DNA of 33,909 nt from [Mycobacterium] nativiensis. Its GTDB lineage: Bacteria; Actinomycetota; Actinomycetes; Mycobacteriales; Mycobacteriaceae. The translations under genes and the position numbers were made by a program. Of the stretch, positions 17,761 through 25,649 are shown in pieces. Positions within the stretch are counted from its first letter, which is position 1. Each line of letters opens with the position of its first letter. Location: NCBI RefSeq assembly GCF_020172685.1, contig NZ_CP083986.1, positions 4,852,347-4,886,255 on the forward strand, in the 5' to 3' direction. The notes under the pieces are model-generated. The model was not told the origin of the DNA, ran no database searches, and saw nothing but the letters and a program-made list of their open reading frames with translations.

Positions 17761-18387
17761 ATGAACCGCCGGCAGGAACCGCCGCGCGACGACTGGGGAC
17801 GCACGCAGCCGGCGCCGCGGCGCCCGCCCGTCCCGCCGCAGCGCGCGCCGGCTCAACCGCCACGTCCGCCGGTTCAGCCGCCGCAACCACCGCGCCGGCC
17901 ACCACCGCCGCGCCAGCCCGCGCAACCCCCGCGCCAGCCCGCTCAACCGTGGTACCTGGAGGTGCGACGGCCTCAGGCTCCGATGCCCGCACCGCCGCGG
18001 GTCCCGCCGCCCGCCCCTGCTCCCCCGAATCAGGATGCCGCGCAACCGCGGTCGAATCGGGGACTGCTGATCGGCGCCGGCGTCACCGGACTGCTCGCAC
18101 TGACGTTGCTGCTGACGCTGGTCCTGCGCGGCGTCATCGGCGGATCCGGGCCGGTCGAGCTCGACGTCATCCAGGCGCAAGATGGTGTCCGCCAGGTTCT
18201 CGCCGATCCGATCAACGGCTACGGGCGCGACGATGTGGGTGCCGTCCGATGCAACAACGGGGTGAATCCGACGGTACGCAAGGGGCGCACATTCACCTGC
18301 GAGGTGACCGTCGACGGCAACCGACGCCAGGTGCTGGTGGAGTTCGCCGACGACGCCGGAACCTATGAGGTCGACCGCCCGCGGTGA
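17761..18387 (+). CDS. Proline-rich single-pass membrane protein, DUF4333 domain
   Basis: A 208-residue protein. Residues 1 to about 95 are an extreme Pro/Gln/Arg-rich cytoplasmic region, one transmembrane helix follows (about 101-123), and the extracytoplasmic part carries a DUF4333-like domain with the cysteine pair VRCNNG (Cys164) and FTCEVTVDG (Cys180). DUF4333 domains are common in mycobacterial cell-envelope proteins and have no known activity. It starts 13 nt after the metallopeptidase gene, is the third gene of the amidase operon, and ends inside a strong hairpin. Codon use is skewed by the proline repeat. Confidence 0.88.
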   Translation: MNRRQEPPRDDWGRTQPAPRRPPVPPQRAPAQPPRPPVQPPQPPRRPPPPRQPAQPPRQPAQPWYLEVRRPQAPMPAPPRVPPPAPAPPNQDAAQPRSNRGLLIGAGVTGLLALTLLLTLVLRGVIGGSGPVELDVIQAQDGVRQVLADPINGYGRDDVGAVRCNNGVNPTVRKGRTFTCEVTVDGNRRQVLVEFADDAGTYEVDRPR

Positions 18388-18398
18388 CGCGCGGGCGG
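18375..18398. terminator. Bidirectional hairpin between DUF4333 gene and HxlR gene
   Basis: CCGCCCGCG (18375-18383) and CGCGGGCGG (18390-18398) are perfect 9-bp arms with a 6-nt loop. The plus-strand stop codon (18385-18387) lies in the loop, and the convergent HxlR stop (18400) is 2 nt beyond, so it probably terminates both. Confidence 0.65.
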
Positions 18399-18399
18399 C

Positions 18400-18864
18400 T
18401 CAGCCCGACACCGAACCGGCGTCGGTCTTGTGGACGTAGGCGCCATCCGGGCCGAGCGTCCGGCCCCGCGAGTCCAGGAGCTGTAACCGCGCGACGAGTC
18501 TGTCAGTACCGGTTTCTCGAAGTTCGGAATGCGGTTCGCCGCTCGAGAACAGGTGGTCTTCTCCCCACTGGCGAAGTGCAACAACAAGATAGAACAGTTC
18601 TTTGCCCCGGTCTGTGAGCACATACTCGTTATAAGCGCTGCCGTCGGATGCGGTCTGCAGCGCGAGCACTCCGTGGCCGGTCAGAGATCGCAGGCGGTCC
18701 GACAGAATGTTCTTGGCCACACCGAGGCTGCGCTGCAGCGCTCCGAATCGGTGAATGCCGTCGAACACGTCCCGGATGATCAGCAGCGACCAACGATCAC
18801 CGACCACGCCCACGGCCCGCGCCACCGGGCACTCCGCGGTCTTGAGGTCGTCAGGTGCCGCCAT
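18400..18864 (-). CDS. HxlR-family transcriptional regulator
   Basis: A 154-residue winged-helix protein. It has the HxlR opening CPVARAVGVVGDRWSLLIIRDVF, the winged-helix stretch RFGALQRSLGVAKNILSDRLRSLTGHGVL and the wing YVLTDRGKELFYLVVALRQWGEDH. Cys near residue 12 is the position used as a redox or aldehyde sensor in some family members. ATG 18864 is preferred because it gives the family-typical short N-terminus; the frame reaches 18954 and would run into the operator repeats. It is divergent from the nitrilase-type gene, which it probably regulates through the repeats between them. Confidence 0.9.
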   Translation of the reverse strand: MAAPDDLKTAECPVARAVGVVGDRWSLLIIRDVFDGIHRFGALQRSLGVAKNILSDRLRSLTGHGVLALQTASDGSAYNEYVLTDRGKELFYLVVALRQWGEDHLFSSGEPHSELRETGTDRLVARLQLLDSRGRTLGPDGAYVHKTDAGSVSG

Positions 18865-18892
18865 CTGCCACCGCCCTCCGAAACACGCGCGC

Positions 18893-18946
18893 CAATCTGG
18901 TTGCAATTCTAGACCACCTCCCCTACGGTCAACCTGGTTGCGAATT
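18893..18946. promoter_or_regulatory. Pair of repeats between hxlR and the nitrilase gene
   Basis: CAATCTGGTTGCAATT (18893-18908) and CAACCTGGTTGCGAATT (18930-18946) are near-identical direct copies 37 bp apart. The second is also part of an imperfect palindrome, GGTTGC then GAAACC. This arrangement fits binding sites of the HxlR protein over both divergent promoters. Confidence 0.5.
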
Positions 18947-18974
18947 GAAACCAAATTGAGGGAGGGCGGTTGAG

Positions 18975-19874
18975 ATGACCGACAGCATCGACACCCGGGT
19001 CAGTCCGGTGACGGTGGCCGTTGTCCAGTTCGAACCGAAGGTTGGCGTCGAGAACCGGCAGCGCAACACCGACGCCGTGACCCAGCGGATCGGGCAGGCC
19101 GCCGACAACGGAGCAGATCTGATCGTCCTACCCGAGCTGGCGACCACCGGATACGTGTTCACCACGCGCGCTGAGGCGTTCGCCCATGCGGAGGCCGTGC
19201 CCGGCGGTGCGACCGTCGAGCTGCTGTCCCGGCTCGCCGCCGCACGCGATCTGTACGTCGTCGCCTGCGTCGTCGAGCGCGACGGTGACCGGTTGTTCGA
19301 TACGGCCGTTCTGGTCGGGCCGTCGGGATATATCGGCCGGTATCGGGAGACCCACCTGTGGAACACCGAGAAGCTGTGGTTCACGCCGGGCGACGAAGGC
19401 TACCGCGTGTTCGACACCCCGATCGGCCGGATCGGCCTGCTGGTGTGCTGGGACATCTGGTTTCCCGAAACCGCTCGGATCGTTTCGCAGTTGGGGGCCG
19501 ACATCATCTGCATCCCCACCGGATGGGTATGGACGCCGCCGCCGCTCTACGACGCCGGCGGGGTGTGCATGGCCGCACACCTGACCATCACCGCTGCCCA
19601 CGTGAACAACGTCTTCATCGCGACGGCCGACCGTATCGGCGAAGAACGCGGAGCACGATTCATGGGCAACTCCCTGATCACCGGTACCAACGGATGGCCG
19701 ATCGACCGGATCGCCGGCCCGGATGAGGACACGATCATCTACGCCGACGTCGACCTGACCGCCACGCGGGCCGCGCCGATCTGGAACCAGCTCAACGATC
19801 TGCACCGCGACCGGCGCACCGATCTGTACGACCCCATACTGGGTTACCGCGGCGCTCCGGCGCTGCCTCGATGA
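18975..19874 (+). CDS. Carbon-nitrogen hydrolase (nitrilase superfamily), Lys replaced at triad position
   Basis: A 299-residue member of the nitrilase superfamily, whose enzymes use Glu-Lys-Cys to hydrolyse nitriles or amides. Glu54 is in LPELATTGY and Cys158 in LLVCWDIWFPE. The catalytic Lys normally sits in a Y-R-K-x-H-L motif. Here the sequence is GRYRETHLW, so Glu125 occupies that place; the DNA codon is GAG. The rest of the fold is intact, with EKLWFTPGDEG following and MGNSLITGTNGWPI near residue 235. It begins at ATG 18975 after GAGGGAGGGCGG. It is divergent from hxlR. It could be inactive, have altered chemistry, or use another lysine. The substrate is unknown. Confidence 0.88.
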   Translation: MTDSIDTRVSPVTVAVVQFEPKVGVENRQRNTDAVTQRIGQAADNGADLIVLPELATTGYVFTTRAEAFAHAEAVPGGATVELLSRLAAARDLYVVACVVERDGDRLFDTAVLVGPSGYIGRYRETHLWNTEKLWFTPGDEGYRVFDTPIGRIGLLVCWDIWFPETARIVSQLGADIICIPTGWVWTPPPLYDAGGVCMAAHLTITAAHVNNVFIATADRIGEERGARFMGNSLITGTNGWPIDRIAGPDEDTIIYADVDLTATRAAPIWNQLNDLHRDRRTDLYDPILGYRGAPALPR

Positions 19875-19903
19875 CAGCGATGCCGGCTGCGGTGCAGAAC
19901 ACG

Positions 19904-19943
19904 AAAATAGCCCTTCACCTGCGTAAGCAGGATCAGGGCTATT
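19904..19943 (-). terminator. Intrinsic terminator after tRNA-Ser(CGA)
   Basis: Read on the minus strand, AATAGCCCT pairs with AGGGCTATT and an inner CCTGC/GCAGG stem with a GTAA-type loop stacks on it. A T-run follows (TTTTCG). It starts at the 3' end of the tRNA and would also lie beyond the nitrilase gene on the plus strand. Confidence 0.75.
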
Positions 19944-20033
19944 GGCGGTGGCGGAGGGATTTGAACCCTCGGACGGGGGTTACCCGTCACACGCTTTCGA
20001 GGCGTGCTCCTTAGGCCGCTCGGACACGCCACC
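19943..20033 (-). tRNA. tRNA-Ser (anticodon CGA), CCA encoded
   Basis: On the minus strand the acceptor stem is GGTGGCG paired with CGCCACC, followed by discriminator G and an encoded CCA. The anticodon loop is CTCGAAA with anticodon CGA, which reads UCG. A long variable arm (GTGACGGGTAACCCCCGTCC region) and T arm GAGGG-TTCAAAT-CCCTC follow. It is a class II serine tRNA. It lies downstream of tadA, 30 nt away, on the same strand. Confidence 0.95.
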
Positions 20034-20062
20034 GCGGGACAGCGTACCCAACAACCGGGCCG

Positions 20063-20530
20063 TCATCCCAATCGCTGCCGCGCGAAGAACTCCTCCAGTG
20101 GTGCAGCACACTCGGCGGCCAGCACTCCGCCGCGTACTTCCGGGCGGTGGTTGAGCCGGCGATCGCGCACCACGTCCCACAGTGAGCCGACCGCCCCGGT
20201 CTTGGGTTCGAACGCCCCGAACACCAGGCGGGCCACCCGGGCGGCCACCAGCGCACCGGCGCACATGGTGCACGGCTCGAGGGTGACGGCCAGCGTGGCT
20301 CCGGTCAGCCGCCAGCCGTCGCCGAGCAGCGCGGCCGCCTCCCGGATCGCCAGCAGCTCGGCGTGCGCGGTCGGGTCGTCGAGGGCTTCGCGGGCGTTGG
20401 CGGCCCGGGCCAGGACGGTGCCGTCGGGGCCCACCACCACCGCACCCACCGGCACGTCGCGGGGTCCGGCCTCCCGGGCAGCCTCCAGGGCCAGCCGGAT
20501 CAGCTCGTCATCGCTGCGCTGACCGGTCAC
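20063..20530 (-). CDS. tadA: tRNA adenosine(34) deaminase
   Basis: A 155-residue zinc deaminase that converts the wobble adenosine of tRNA-Arg(ACG) to inosine, an essential step in decoding CGN codons. The zinc site is TAHAELLA (His56, Glu58 as proton shuttle) and LEPCTMCAGA (Cys87, Cys90). VPVGAVVV and FGAFEPKTGAVGS are further family marks. The start at 20530 overlaps the stop of the upstream tadA-associated gene by 4 bases, so the two are translationally coupled. The order matches Rv3752c/Rv3753c of M. tuberculosis. Confidence 0.95.
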   Translation of the reverse strand: MTGQRSDDELIRLALEAAREAGPRDVPVGAVVVGPDGTVLARAANAREALDDPTAHAELLAIREAAALLGDGWRLTGATLAVTLEPCTMCAGALVAARVARLVFGAFEPKTGAVGSLWDVVRDRRLNHRPEVRGGVLAAECAAPLEEFFARQRLG

Positions 20531-21048
20531 CGATGACGTCGCGGCAGCGCCGCAGTGAGCTGCTCGTCGAAGCCCATCTCGCTGGCGATCTGGTGCAGTT
20601 GATCATCGACGGTTGCATCTGACTCGTCGAGGATGACGCCGAGCACCGCGGCGGGCAGTCCGATGTCGGACAGCAGACCCAGGTCGCCCTCCTCGAACGG
20701 GTCGGCGTCCTCCAAGTCGTCGGCGTCGATGTCGGCGTCCAACTCCTCGAGCACCTCATCGGCGATGTCGTAGTCCAGCGCAGCCGTCGCATCCGACAGC
20801 AGCAACCGGGTGCCGGCCGGGCCCGGGCGGATGATCACGAAGAACTCGTCATCAACGTTGAGAAGTCCGAAAACCGCTCCTGCACTGCGCAGTTCACGCA
20901 GCTCCGTCTCGGCCATCGACAGACTGGTGAGTGCCGCAGCACGCATCGAGGTGCAGCGCCACTTGCCGTCTTCGCGCACAACAGCCACCCCGAACCCGAC
21001 CAGCGTCTCCGCTGACCGGCCCTGTGCGGACGCGCCCTGTGCTCCCAT
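20527..21048 (-). CDS. tRNA adenosine deaminase-associated protein (Rv3753c-like)
   Basis: A 173-residue acidic protein without cysteine clusters or membrane segments. The N-terminal half has VGFGVAVVREDGKWRCTSM and a beta-rich FGLLNVDDEFFVIIRPGP. The middle is very acidic (EVLEELDADIDADDLEDADPFEEGDLG), and the C-terminus ends QLTAALPRRHR. Actinobacterial genomes carry it just before tadA, and it is annotated as tadA-associated; whether it modulates the deaminase is not established. It starts at ATG 21048 and diverges from tyrA. Confidence 0.88.
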   Translation of the reverse strand: MGAQGASAQGRSAETLVGFGVAVVREDGKWRCTSMRAAALTSLSMAETELRELRSAGAVFGLLNVDDEFFVIIRPGPAGTRLLLSDATAALDYDIADEVLEELDADIDADDLEDADPFEEGDLGLLSDIGLPAAVLGVILDESDATVDDQLHQIASEMGFDEQLTAALPRRHR

Positions 21049-21105
21049 GGCCGCCTACGGTAGTCGCCGTTTACGCCCTTGACCAGCGTGTGCCAACCTG
21101 GACAG

Positions 21106-22071
21106 GTGGCGGCAGCAGTGAAAACACCGGTATGCGTGCTGGGGCTCGGCCTGATCGGCGGTTCGGTGCTGCGTGCGGCCGCTGCGGCCGGGCGCGTGGC
21201 GTTCGGCTACAACCGATCCGCGGACGGAATGAACGCCGCAGTCGCCGACGGTTTCGACGCCACCACCGAGCTGGAGACAGCCCTGGCGCGCGCCGCCGAG
21301 ACCGGTGCGCTGATCGTGATCGCGGTCCCGGTGCCGGCTCTGCCGATGCTGCTCGGCCCGATCCGCCGACTCGCACCCGAATGCCCGCTGACCGACGTCA
21401 CCAGCGTCAAGAGCGCGGTGCTCGACGAGATCACCGCTGCCGGCCTGGCCGACCGGTTCGTCGGCGGCCACCCGATGGCCGGCACCGCACACTCCGGCTG
21501 GCCCGCCGGGCACGCCGAGTTGTTCGTGGGCGCACCGTGGGTGATCAGCGTCGACGACCACGTGGACCCGACGGTGTTCGCGACGGTGCTGGACCTGATC
21601 GTGGACTGCGGATCGGTGGCGGTGCCGGCCCGCTCCGAAGAGCACGACGCCGCCGCGGCCGCGATCTCGCACCTGCCGCACCTGCTGGCCGAGGCGCTGG
21701 CCGTCACCGCGGCCGACGTACCGCTGGCGTTCGCGCTGGCCGCCGGATCATTCCGGGACGGCACCCGGGTCGCCGGAACGGCACCGGACCTGGTCCGGGC
21801 GATGTGCGAGGCCAACTCGCCGCAGCTGCTGCCCACGCTGGATCGGGCGATGGAACTGCTCGCCGACGCACGCAAGTCGCTGGCCTCGGAGAACTCGGTG
21901 GCCGACCTGGTCAACACCGGCCACGCCGCCCGCACCCGCTACGACAATTTCCCGCGCAACGAGATCATCACCGTCGTGATCGGCGAGGACGACTGGCGCC
22001 GGGAACTGGCCGCCGCCGGACGGGCGGGCGGGGTGATCAGATCCGCGTTGCCAGTCCGGGATAGTCGATGA
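21106..22071 (+). CDS. tyrA: Prephenate dehydrogenase (tyrosine biosynthesis)
   Basis: About 321 residues. The enzyme oxidatively decarboxylates prephenate to 4-hydroxyphenylpyruvate with NAD(P). The Rossmann fingerprint is [17 protein letters not shown], followed by [14 protein letters not shown], the active-site [13 protein letters not shown] (catalytic His) and [22 protein letters not shown]. The order after tadA matches Rv3754. The start is uncertain: GTG 21106, GTG 21118 and TTG 21079 are in frame, and none has a strong ribosome site; the M. tuberculosis protein starts close to the Rossmann motif, favouring a late start. The 3' end overlaps the convergent glycolipid-binding gene by 35 bases. 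Confidence 0.93.
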   Translation: MAAAVKTPVCVLGLGLIGGSVLRAAAAAGRVAFGYNRSADGMNAAVADGFDATTELETALARAAETGALIVIAVPVPALPMLLGPIRRLAPECPLTDVTSVKSAVLDEITAAGLADRFVGGHPMAGTAHSGWPAGHAELFVGAPWVISVDDHVDPTVFATVLDLIVDCGSVAVPARSEEHDAAAAAISHLPHLLAEALAVTAADVPLAFALAAGSFRDGTRVAGTAPDLVRAMCEANSPQLLPTLDRAMELLADARKSLASENSVADLVNTGHAARTRYDNFPRNEIITVVIGEDDWRRELAAAGRAGGVIRSALPVRDSR

Positions 22072-22633
22072 CGAAGCCGTCGGCGTCGACGAGCAGGGTG
22101 GTGCCGTCCGGGCCGGTGCCCGGCGTGAACACCTTGATTCCCTCGCCCGTCCCGGTGCTGCTGTAGCTGGCCGCCGCCGCGATCACCGTGATCTCGGGCA
22201 GGCCCACGTAGATCGTCGGGAGGGTGACCGCGCTCGGCCGCTGGTGCAGGCGAGCCCGCCGGATCGTCAGCGTGTTGAAGAACGGGCTGAACAGCATGTC
22301 GATGTCCAGTGCCCCGTCGTAACCGGCCCGGGACTGCCCGCGGGCATCGGTGACCAGCCACATGTTCTCTTCGTCACGGGCGATCACCAACTGGCGTTCC
22401 CGTTCGGCGAGGGTGACGGTCAGCCCCAGCCGTTTGGTGGCCCCGGACTCGTCGGTCTGCAGGTCGTAGTAGGCGCCGAACGCCGGTTGGGTTTCGGTGG
22501 CCGCGGCCACGATCCGGCCATTGGCCCTGATCCGGTTCCCGGACAGCTGTATCCGCACCGACTCCATCCGCGAGGCATCGGGTGCCCGCCAGGTCAGGAT
22601 CGCCGGCCACGTGCCGGACGGGGATGCGTTCAC
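22037..22633 (-). CDS. Putative glycolipid-binding domain protein (Rv3755c-like)
   Basis: A 198-residue beta-rich cytoplasmic protein starting at GTG 22633. Features such as [55 protein letters not shown] and [31 protein letters not shown] match the Glycolip_bind (formerly DUF1089) family. The related protein PA1994 has a structure resembling the lipoprotein-carrier fold of LolA/LppX, and a role in binding lipids is only suggested. It converges on tyrA with a 35-base overlap and sits where Rv3755c lies in M. tuberculosis. Confidence 0.88.
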   Translation of the reverse strand: MNASPSGTWPAILTWRAPDASRMESVRIQLSGNRIRANGRIVAAATETQPAFGAYYDLQTDESGATKRLGLTVTLAERERQLVIARDEENMWLVTDARGQSRAGYDGALDIDMLFSPFFNTLTIRRARLHQRPSAVTLPTIYVGLPEITVIAAAASYSSTGTGEGIKVFTPGTGPDGTTLLVDADGFVIDYPGLATRI

Positions 22634-22739
22634 CGAACCACCGTAAGCGACCGGCCGTCGATCCGCAGCCCCCTGGACCAGGTGCCGAAACTGGCCGGAA
22701 TCGGTTCATTTGTGCGCGGTTACCGGCAAGATGGCACCC

Positions 22740-23072
22740 ATGAGCAGCGACCCCGACGTGCCCGTCGACCCTTCGCAGGGCAAGACCGATGCACCTCCGC
22801 CGCCTCCCGCCGGGATGCCACTGACCCGAGCCGGCGCGCTGTGGAGCGCGCTGATCGCCGGTTTTCTGGTTCTGATCGTGCTGCTGGTGTTCGTCACGCA
22901 GAACACGAAGCCGGCGGACCTGACCTTCTTGGCCTGGACGTGGAGCCTGCCGCTGGGAGTGGCGATCCTGCTGGCCGCGATCGGTGGTGGGCTGATCACC
23001 GCGCTGGTCGGCACCGCACGGATCTTCCAGTTGCGGCGCGCCGCCAAGAAGTCGCTGGCAGCGCGGCGCTAG
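22740..23072 (+). CDS. LapA-like (DUF1049) small membrane protein
   Basis: A 110-residue protein. The N-terminal 30 residues are Pro/Asp-rich and cytoplasmic. TM1 is at about 33-53 and TM2 at about 70-92, with the typical FVTQNTKPADLTFLAWTWSLPLGVAILLAAIGGGLI of the LapA domain, and a basic C-terminus RRAAKKSLAARR. LapA-type proteins help organise lipopolysaccharide assembly in Gram-negatives; in actinobacteria the role is unknown. The start at ATG 22740 (MSSDPDVP) is preferred over an in-frame TG-rich upstream start at 22710. It diverges from the glycolipid-binding gene. Confidence 0.85.
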   Translation: MSSDPDVPVDPSQGKTDAPPPPPAGMPLTRAGALWSALIAGFLVLIVLLVFVTQNTKPADLTFLAWTWSLPLGVAILLAAIGGGLITALVGTARIFQLRRAAKKSLAARR

Positions 23073-23081
23073 TCCGCTGCG

Positions 23082-23708
23082 CTACTCACCGTCGCCGGGC
23101 AGCCGCTGCTGGTTGCGCGGCAGCAGGTCCCAGACGTGCTCGGTGCAGTTCGTCGACGCCACTGCGGCCTGCCCCGACCGTGAGTACAGCAGCCGGGTGA
23201 CCGACACGTAGTCGATGGGAAACGACAGCAGCCGCGCTGTGCCCAGAATCTGGTGCAACGCCACGTTGATCACGCCGCCGTGGCTGAACACCGCCACCGT
23301 CTCGTCGGCGTCCGCCGCGGCCACCACGTCGGTCAACGCGGCCTTGACCCGCGCGCAGAAGGCCTCTTCGTCGACGCCGGCGGGCAGCTGGCCCTGGGCC
23401 ATCCGGGCCCAGTCCTGCGGGCGTTCGGTGCGCAGCTGCTCGACGGGCAGGTAGCCGGCCAGCTCGCGGTCGTATTCGGCCAGCCGCTCGTCGATGTCGA
23501 CGGACAGGCCACGCACGGCGGCAAGCGGTCCGGCGGTCTGGACCGCGCGCCGCTGCGGGCTGCTGACCAGCCGGGTGATCGGGAAGCGCGCCAGCGCATC
23601 GGGAAGGCGCTTGGACTGCGCCAGGCCGGTCTCGGACAGCTCGGGATCCGAGCCCTGGCCGTATTCGCTGCGCAGCGGCAGCGCGTGGCGGATCAACAGC
23701 AACTGCAC
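23082..23708 (-). CDS. Histidine phosphatase family protein (phosphoglycerate-mutase-like)
   Basis: A 208-residue branch-1 histidine phosphatase. The phosphate-accepting histidine is His8 in LLLIRHALPLR (RHA rather than the usual RHG). Other phosphate contacts are Arg53 in SSPQRRAVQTA and His143 in VFSHGGVINV, with Glu78 or a nearby Glu in DERLAEYDRE as acid. It starts at ATG 23708. Substrate cannot be told; actinobacterial members include glucosyl-3-phosphoglycerate phosphatases and acid phosphatases. It lies 33 nt downstream of the alkyl-sulfatase-like gene on the same strand. Confidence 0.9.
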   Translation of the reverse strand: MQLLLIRHALPLRSEYGQGSDPELSETGLAQSKRLPDALARFPITRLVSSPQRRAVQTAGPLAAVRGLSVDIDERLAEYDRELAGYLPVEQLRTERPQDWARMAQGQLPAGVDEEAFCARVKAALTDVVAAADADETVAVFSHGGVINVALHQILGTARLLSFPIDYVSVTRLLYSRSGQAAVASTNCTEHVWDLLPRNQQRLPGDGE

Positions 23709-23741
23709 GATGTCACCCTATGGCCCACGTTCGGCCCGGCG

Positions 23742-25610
23742 TCACGGGGTGACGATGTTGAAATTCGGGTCGGCGGTGTCGAGCACGGCCAACAGCTTCG
23801 GCAGTGCGGTCTGGTCACCGGAGACGTCCAGTTCCTGCTTGCCCAGCAGCGCCTCGAGCAGTGTCAGCTTGGTGTCCGCGGTGACGGTGGCATCCGCACC
23901 GGCCGGGTCCGGTGCCGCCTTGCGGTAAACCAGCACGCCGTTGCGCAGGGTGAGCCGGTAGTTGGCGCGCAGGTCGACGAACGTGACGTCCAGGGCCAGT
24001 TCCAGGTCCCAGGCGCGCGGCCCGTTGACTCTGATGGCCAGGCTGTCGAAGAGCTGCTCGGGGCTGAGCTGGGACAGCATCGCCATCGAGCTGACCTGTC
24101 CGGCGGTGCCGAACACCCTGCTGCGCAGTTCGGTGGCCCCGGACAGGAAGAAGTTGCGCCAGGTGGCGTTCTCCGCGCCGTAGGCCAGCTGCTCGCAGGT
24201 GTCGGCGTAGAGCGCGCGGGCCCCGGCGTGATCGGGTTCGGCGAACACCGCGTGGTCGAGCAGTGTTGCCGCCCAGCGGAAATCGCCGTCGTTGAACGCG
24301 GCGGTGGCCAGCTCCACGACCCGGTCCACCCCGCCGAGCGCGGCGGTGTAGCGGGCGGCCTGGGCCTCCGGCGGGTGCGGCCACAACCGGGCCGGGTTGC
24401 CGTCGAACCAACCCAGGTAGCGCTGGTAGACGGCCTTGACGTTGTGGCTGACCGAGCCGTAGTAACCGCGGGCATGCCAGGCCCGCTCCAGGGCCGGGGG
24501 CAGCTCCAGCTGTTCGGCGATCTCGACGCCGGTGTAGCCCTGGTTCAGCAGCCGCAGCGTCTGGTCGTGCAGGTAGGCGTACAGATCACGTTGCAGCGAC
24601 AGGAATTCGGCGATCCGCTCGGCGCCCCAGGTCGGCCAGTGGTGCGAGGCGAAGACGACGTCGGCCCGGCCACCGAAGGTGTCGATGGCCTCGGTGAGAT
24701 ATCCCGCCCAGGCCCGCGGGTCGCGCACCAGCGCGCCGCGCAGGGTCAGCAGGTTGTGCTGGGTGTGGGTGGCGTTCTCGGCCATGCACAGAGCCCGGAA
24801 CTGCGGGAAGTAGAAGTGCATCTCGGCGGGCGCCTCGGTGCCGGGTGCCATCTGGAATTCGATCTGCACCCCGTCGACGGTGTGGGTCTCACCGGTGGTG
24901 GTGATGGTGACCGTCGGGACAATCACCGCCACCTCCCCGGTCGAGGTGTTCTGGCCCAGCCCGCAACCGACCTGGCCGTGCGGGCCGCGCGCCAGCACGG
25001 TGCCGTACATGTAGCTGGCGCGCCGCAGCATTGCGGTGCCCGCGTAGACGTTCTCCGACACCACGTGGTCGATGAAGCCCTCCGGGGCGAGGACGACGAC
25101 CCGGCCGGCGTCGACGTCGGCCTGCGAGGTGACACCCAGAACGCCGCCGAAATGGTCGGCGTGGCTGTGGGTATAGATGACGGCTTTGACCGGACGGTCG
25201 CCGCGGTGGGCCCGATACAGCGCCAGCGCGGCGGCGGCGACCTCGGTACAGATCAACGGGTCGATGACGATGATGCCGGTGTCACCCTCGACGAAGGTGA
25301 TGTTGGAGATGTCGAACCCACGCACCTGGTAGATGCCCTCGACGACTTCGTAGAGCCCCTGGCGGGCCGCCAGTTGGGACTGCCGCCACAGGGCGGGATG
25401 CACCGACGTCGGCGCATCGCCGGCCAGGAAGGCGTAGCTGTCGTTGTCCCACACCACCCGGCCGTCGGCGGCGGTGATGACGCACGGTTTCAACGTGGCG
25501 ATCAGGCCGCGATCGGCATCCTCGAAATCCCTTGTGTCACCGAAGGGCAGCGTCTTGAGGTGTTCGGCGTGCGCGGTCTCAACCGCGGCGCTGACCGGTC
25601 GATGCTCCAT
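23742..25610 (-). CDS. Alkyl-sulfatase-like metallo-beta-lactamase hydrolase (Rv3762c-like)
   Basis: A 622-residue protein of the BDS1/SdsA1 type. The metallo-beta-lactamase domain has the zinc ligands THSHADHFGG (His148, His150, Asp152, His153). It continues with AENATHTQHN and FASHHWPTWG, both characteristic of alkyl sulfatases, where they contribute the remaining ligands. A dimerisation stretch around SYMYG and a C-terminal SCP2-like lipid-carrier domain (about 500-622) follow. These enzymes hydrolyse primary alkyl sulfates. The N-terminus has no signal peptide, unlike exported SdsA1. It starts at ATG 25610. It sits between the histidine phosphatase and tcrY; M. tuberculosis has lpqH in that gap. 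Confidence 0.93.
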   Translation of the reverse strand: MEHRPVSAAVETAHAEHLKTLPFGDTRDFEDADRGLIATLKPCVITAADGRVVWDNDSYAFLAGDAPTSVHPALWRQSQLAARQGLYEVVEGIYQVRGFDISNITFVEGDTGIIVIDPLICTEVAAAALALYRAHRGDRPVKAVIYTHSHADHFGGVLGVTSQADVDAGRVVVLAPEGFIDHVVSENVYAGTAMLRRASYMYGTVLARGPHGQVGCGLGQNTSTGEVAVIVPTVTITTTGETHTVDGVQIEFQMAPGTEAPAEMHFYFPQFRALCMAENATHTQHNLLTLRGALVRDPRAWAGYLTEAIDTFGGRADVVFASHHWPTWGAERIAEFLSLQRDLYAYLHDQTLRLLNQGYTGVEIAEQLELPPALERAWHARGYYGSVSHNVKAVYQRYLGWFDGNPARLWPHPPEAQAARYTAALGGVDRVVELATAAFNDGDFRWAATLLDHAVFAEPDHAGARALYADTCEQLAYGAENATWRNFFLSGATELRSRVFGTAGQVSSMAMLSQLSPEQLFDSLAIRVNGPRAWDLELALDVTFVDLRANYRLTLRNGVLVYRKAAPDPAGADATVTADTKLTLLEALLGKQELDVSGDQTALPKLLAVLDTADPNFNIVTP

Positions 25611-25649
25611 GGCGACCAGAGTGCCACGCGACCCGAGGCGACGGCATCC

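Noticed and set aside
17761..18050. Proline-rich stretch considered as a repeat array
   Set aside because: CCG-rich codon runs explain it; there is no regular unit or spacer structure, so it is not a CRISPR or tandem array.
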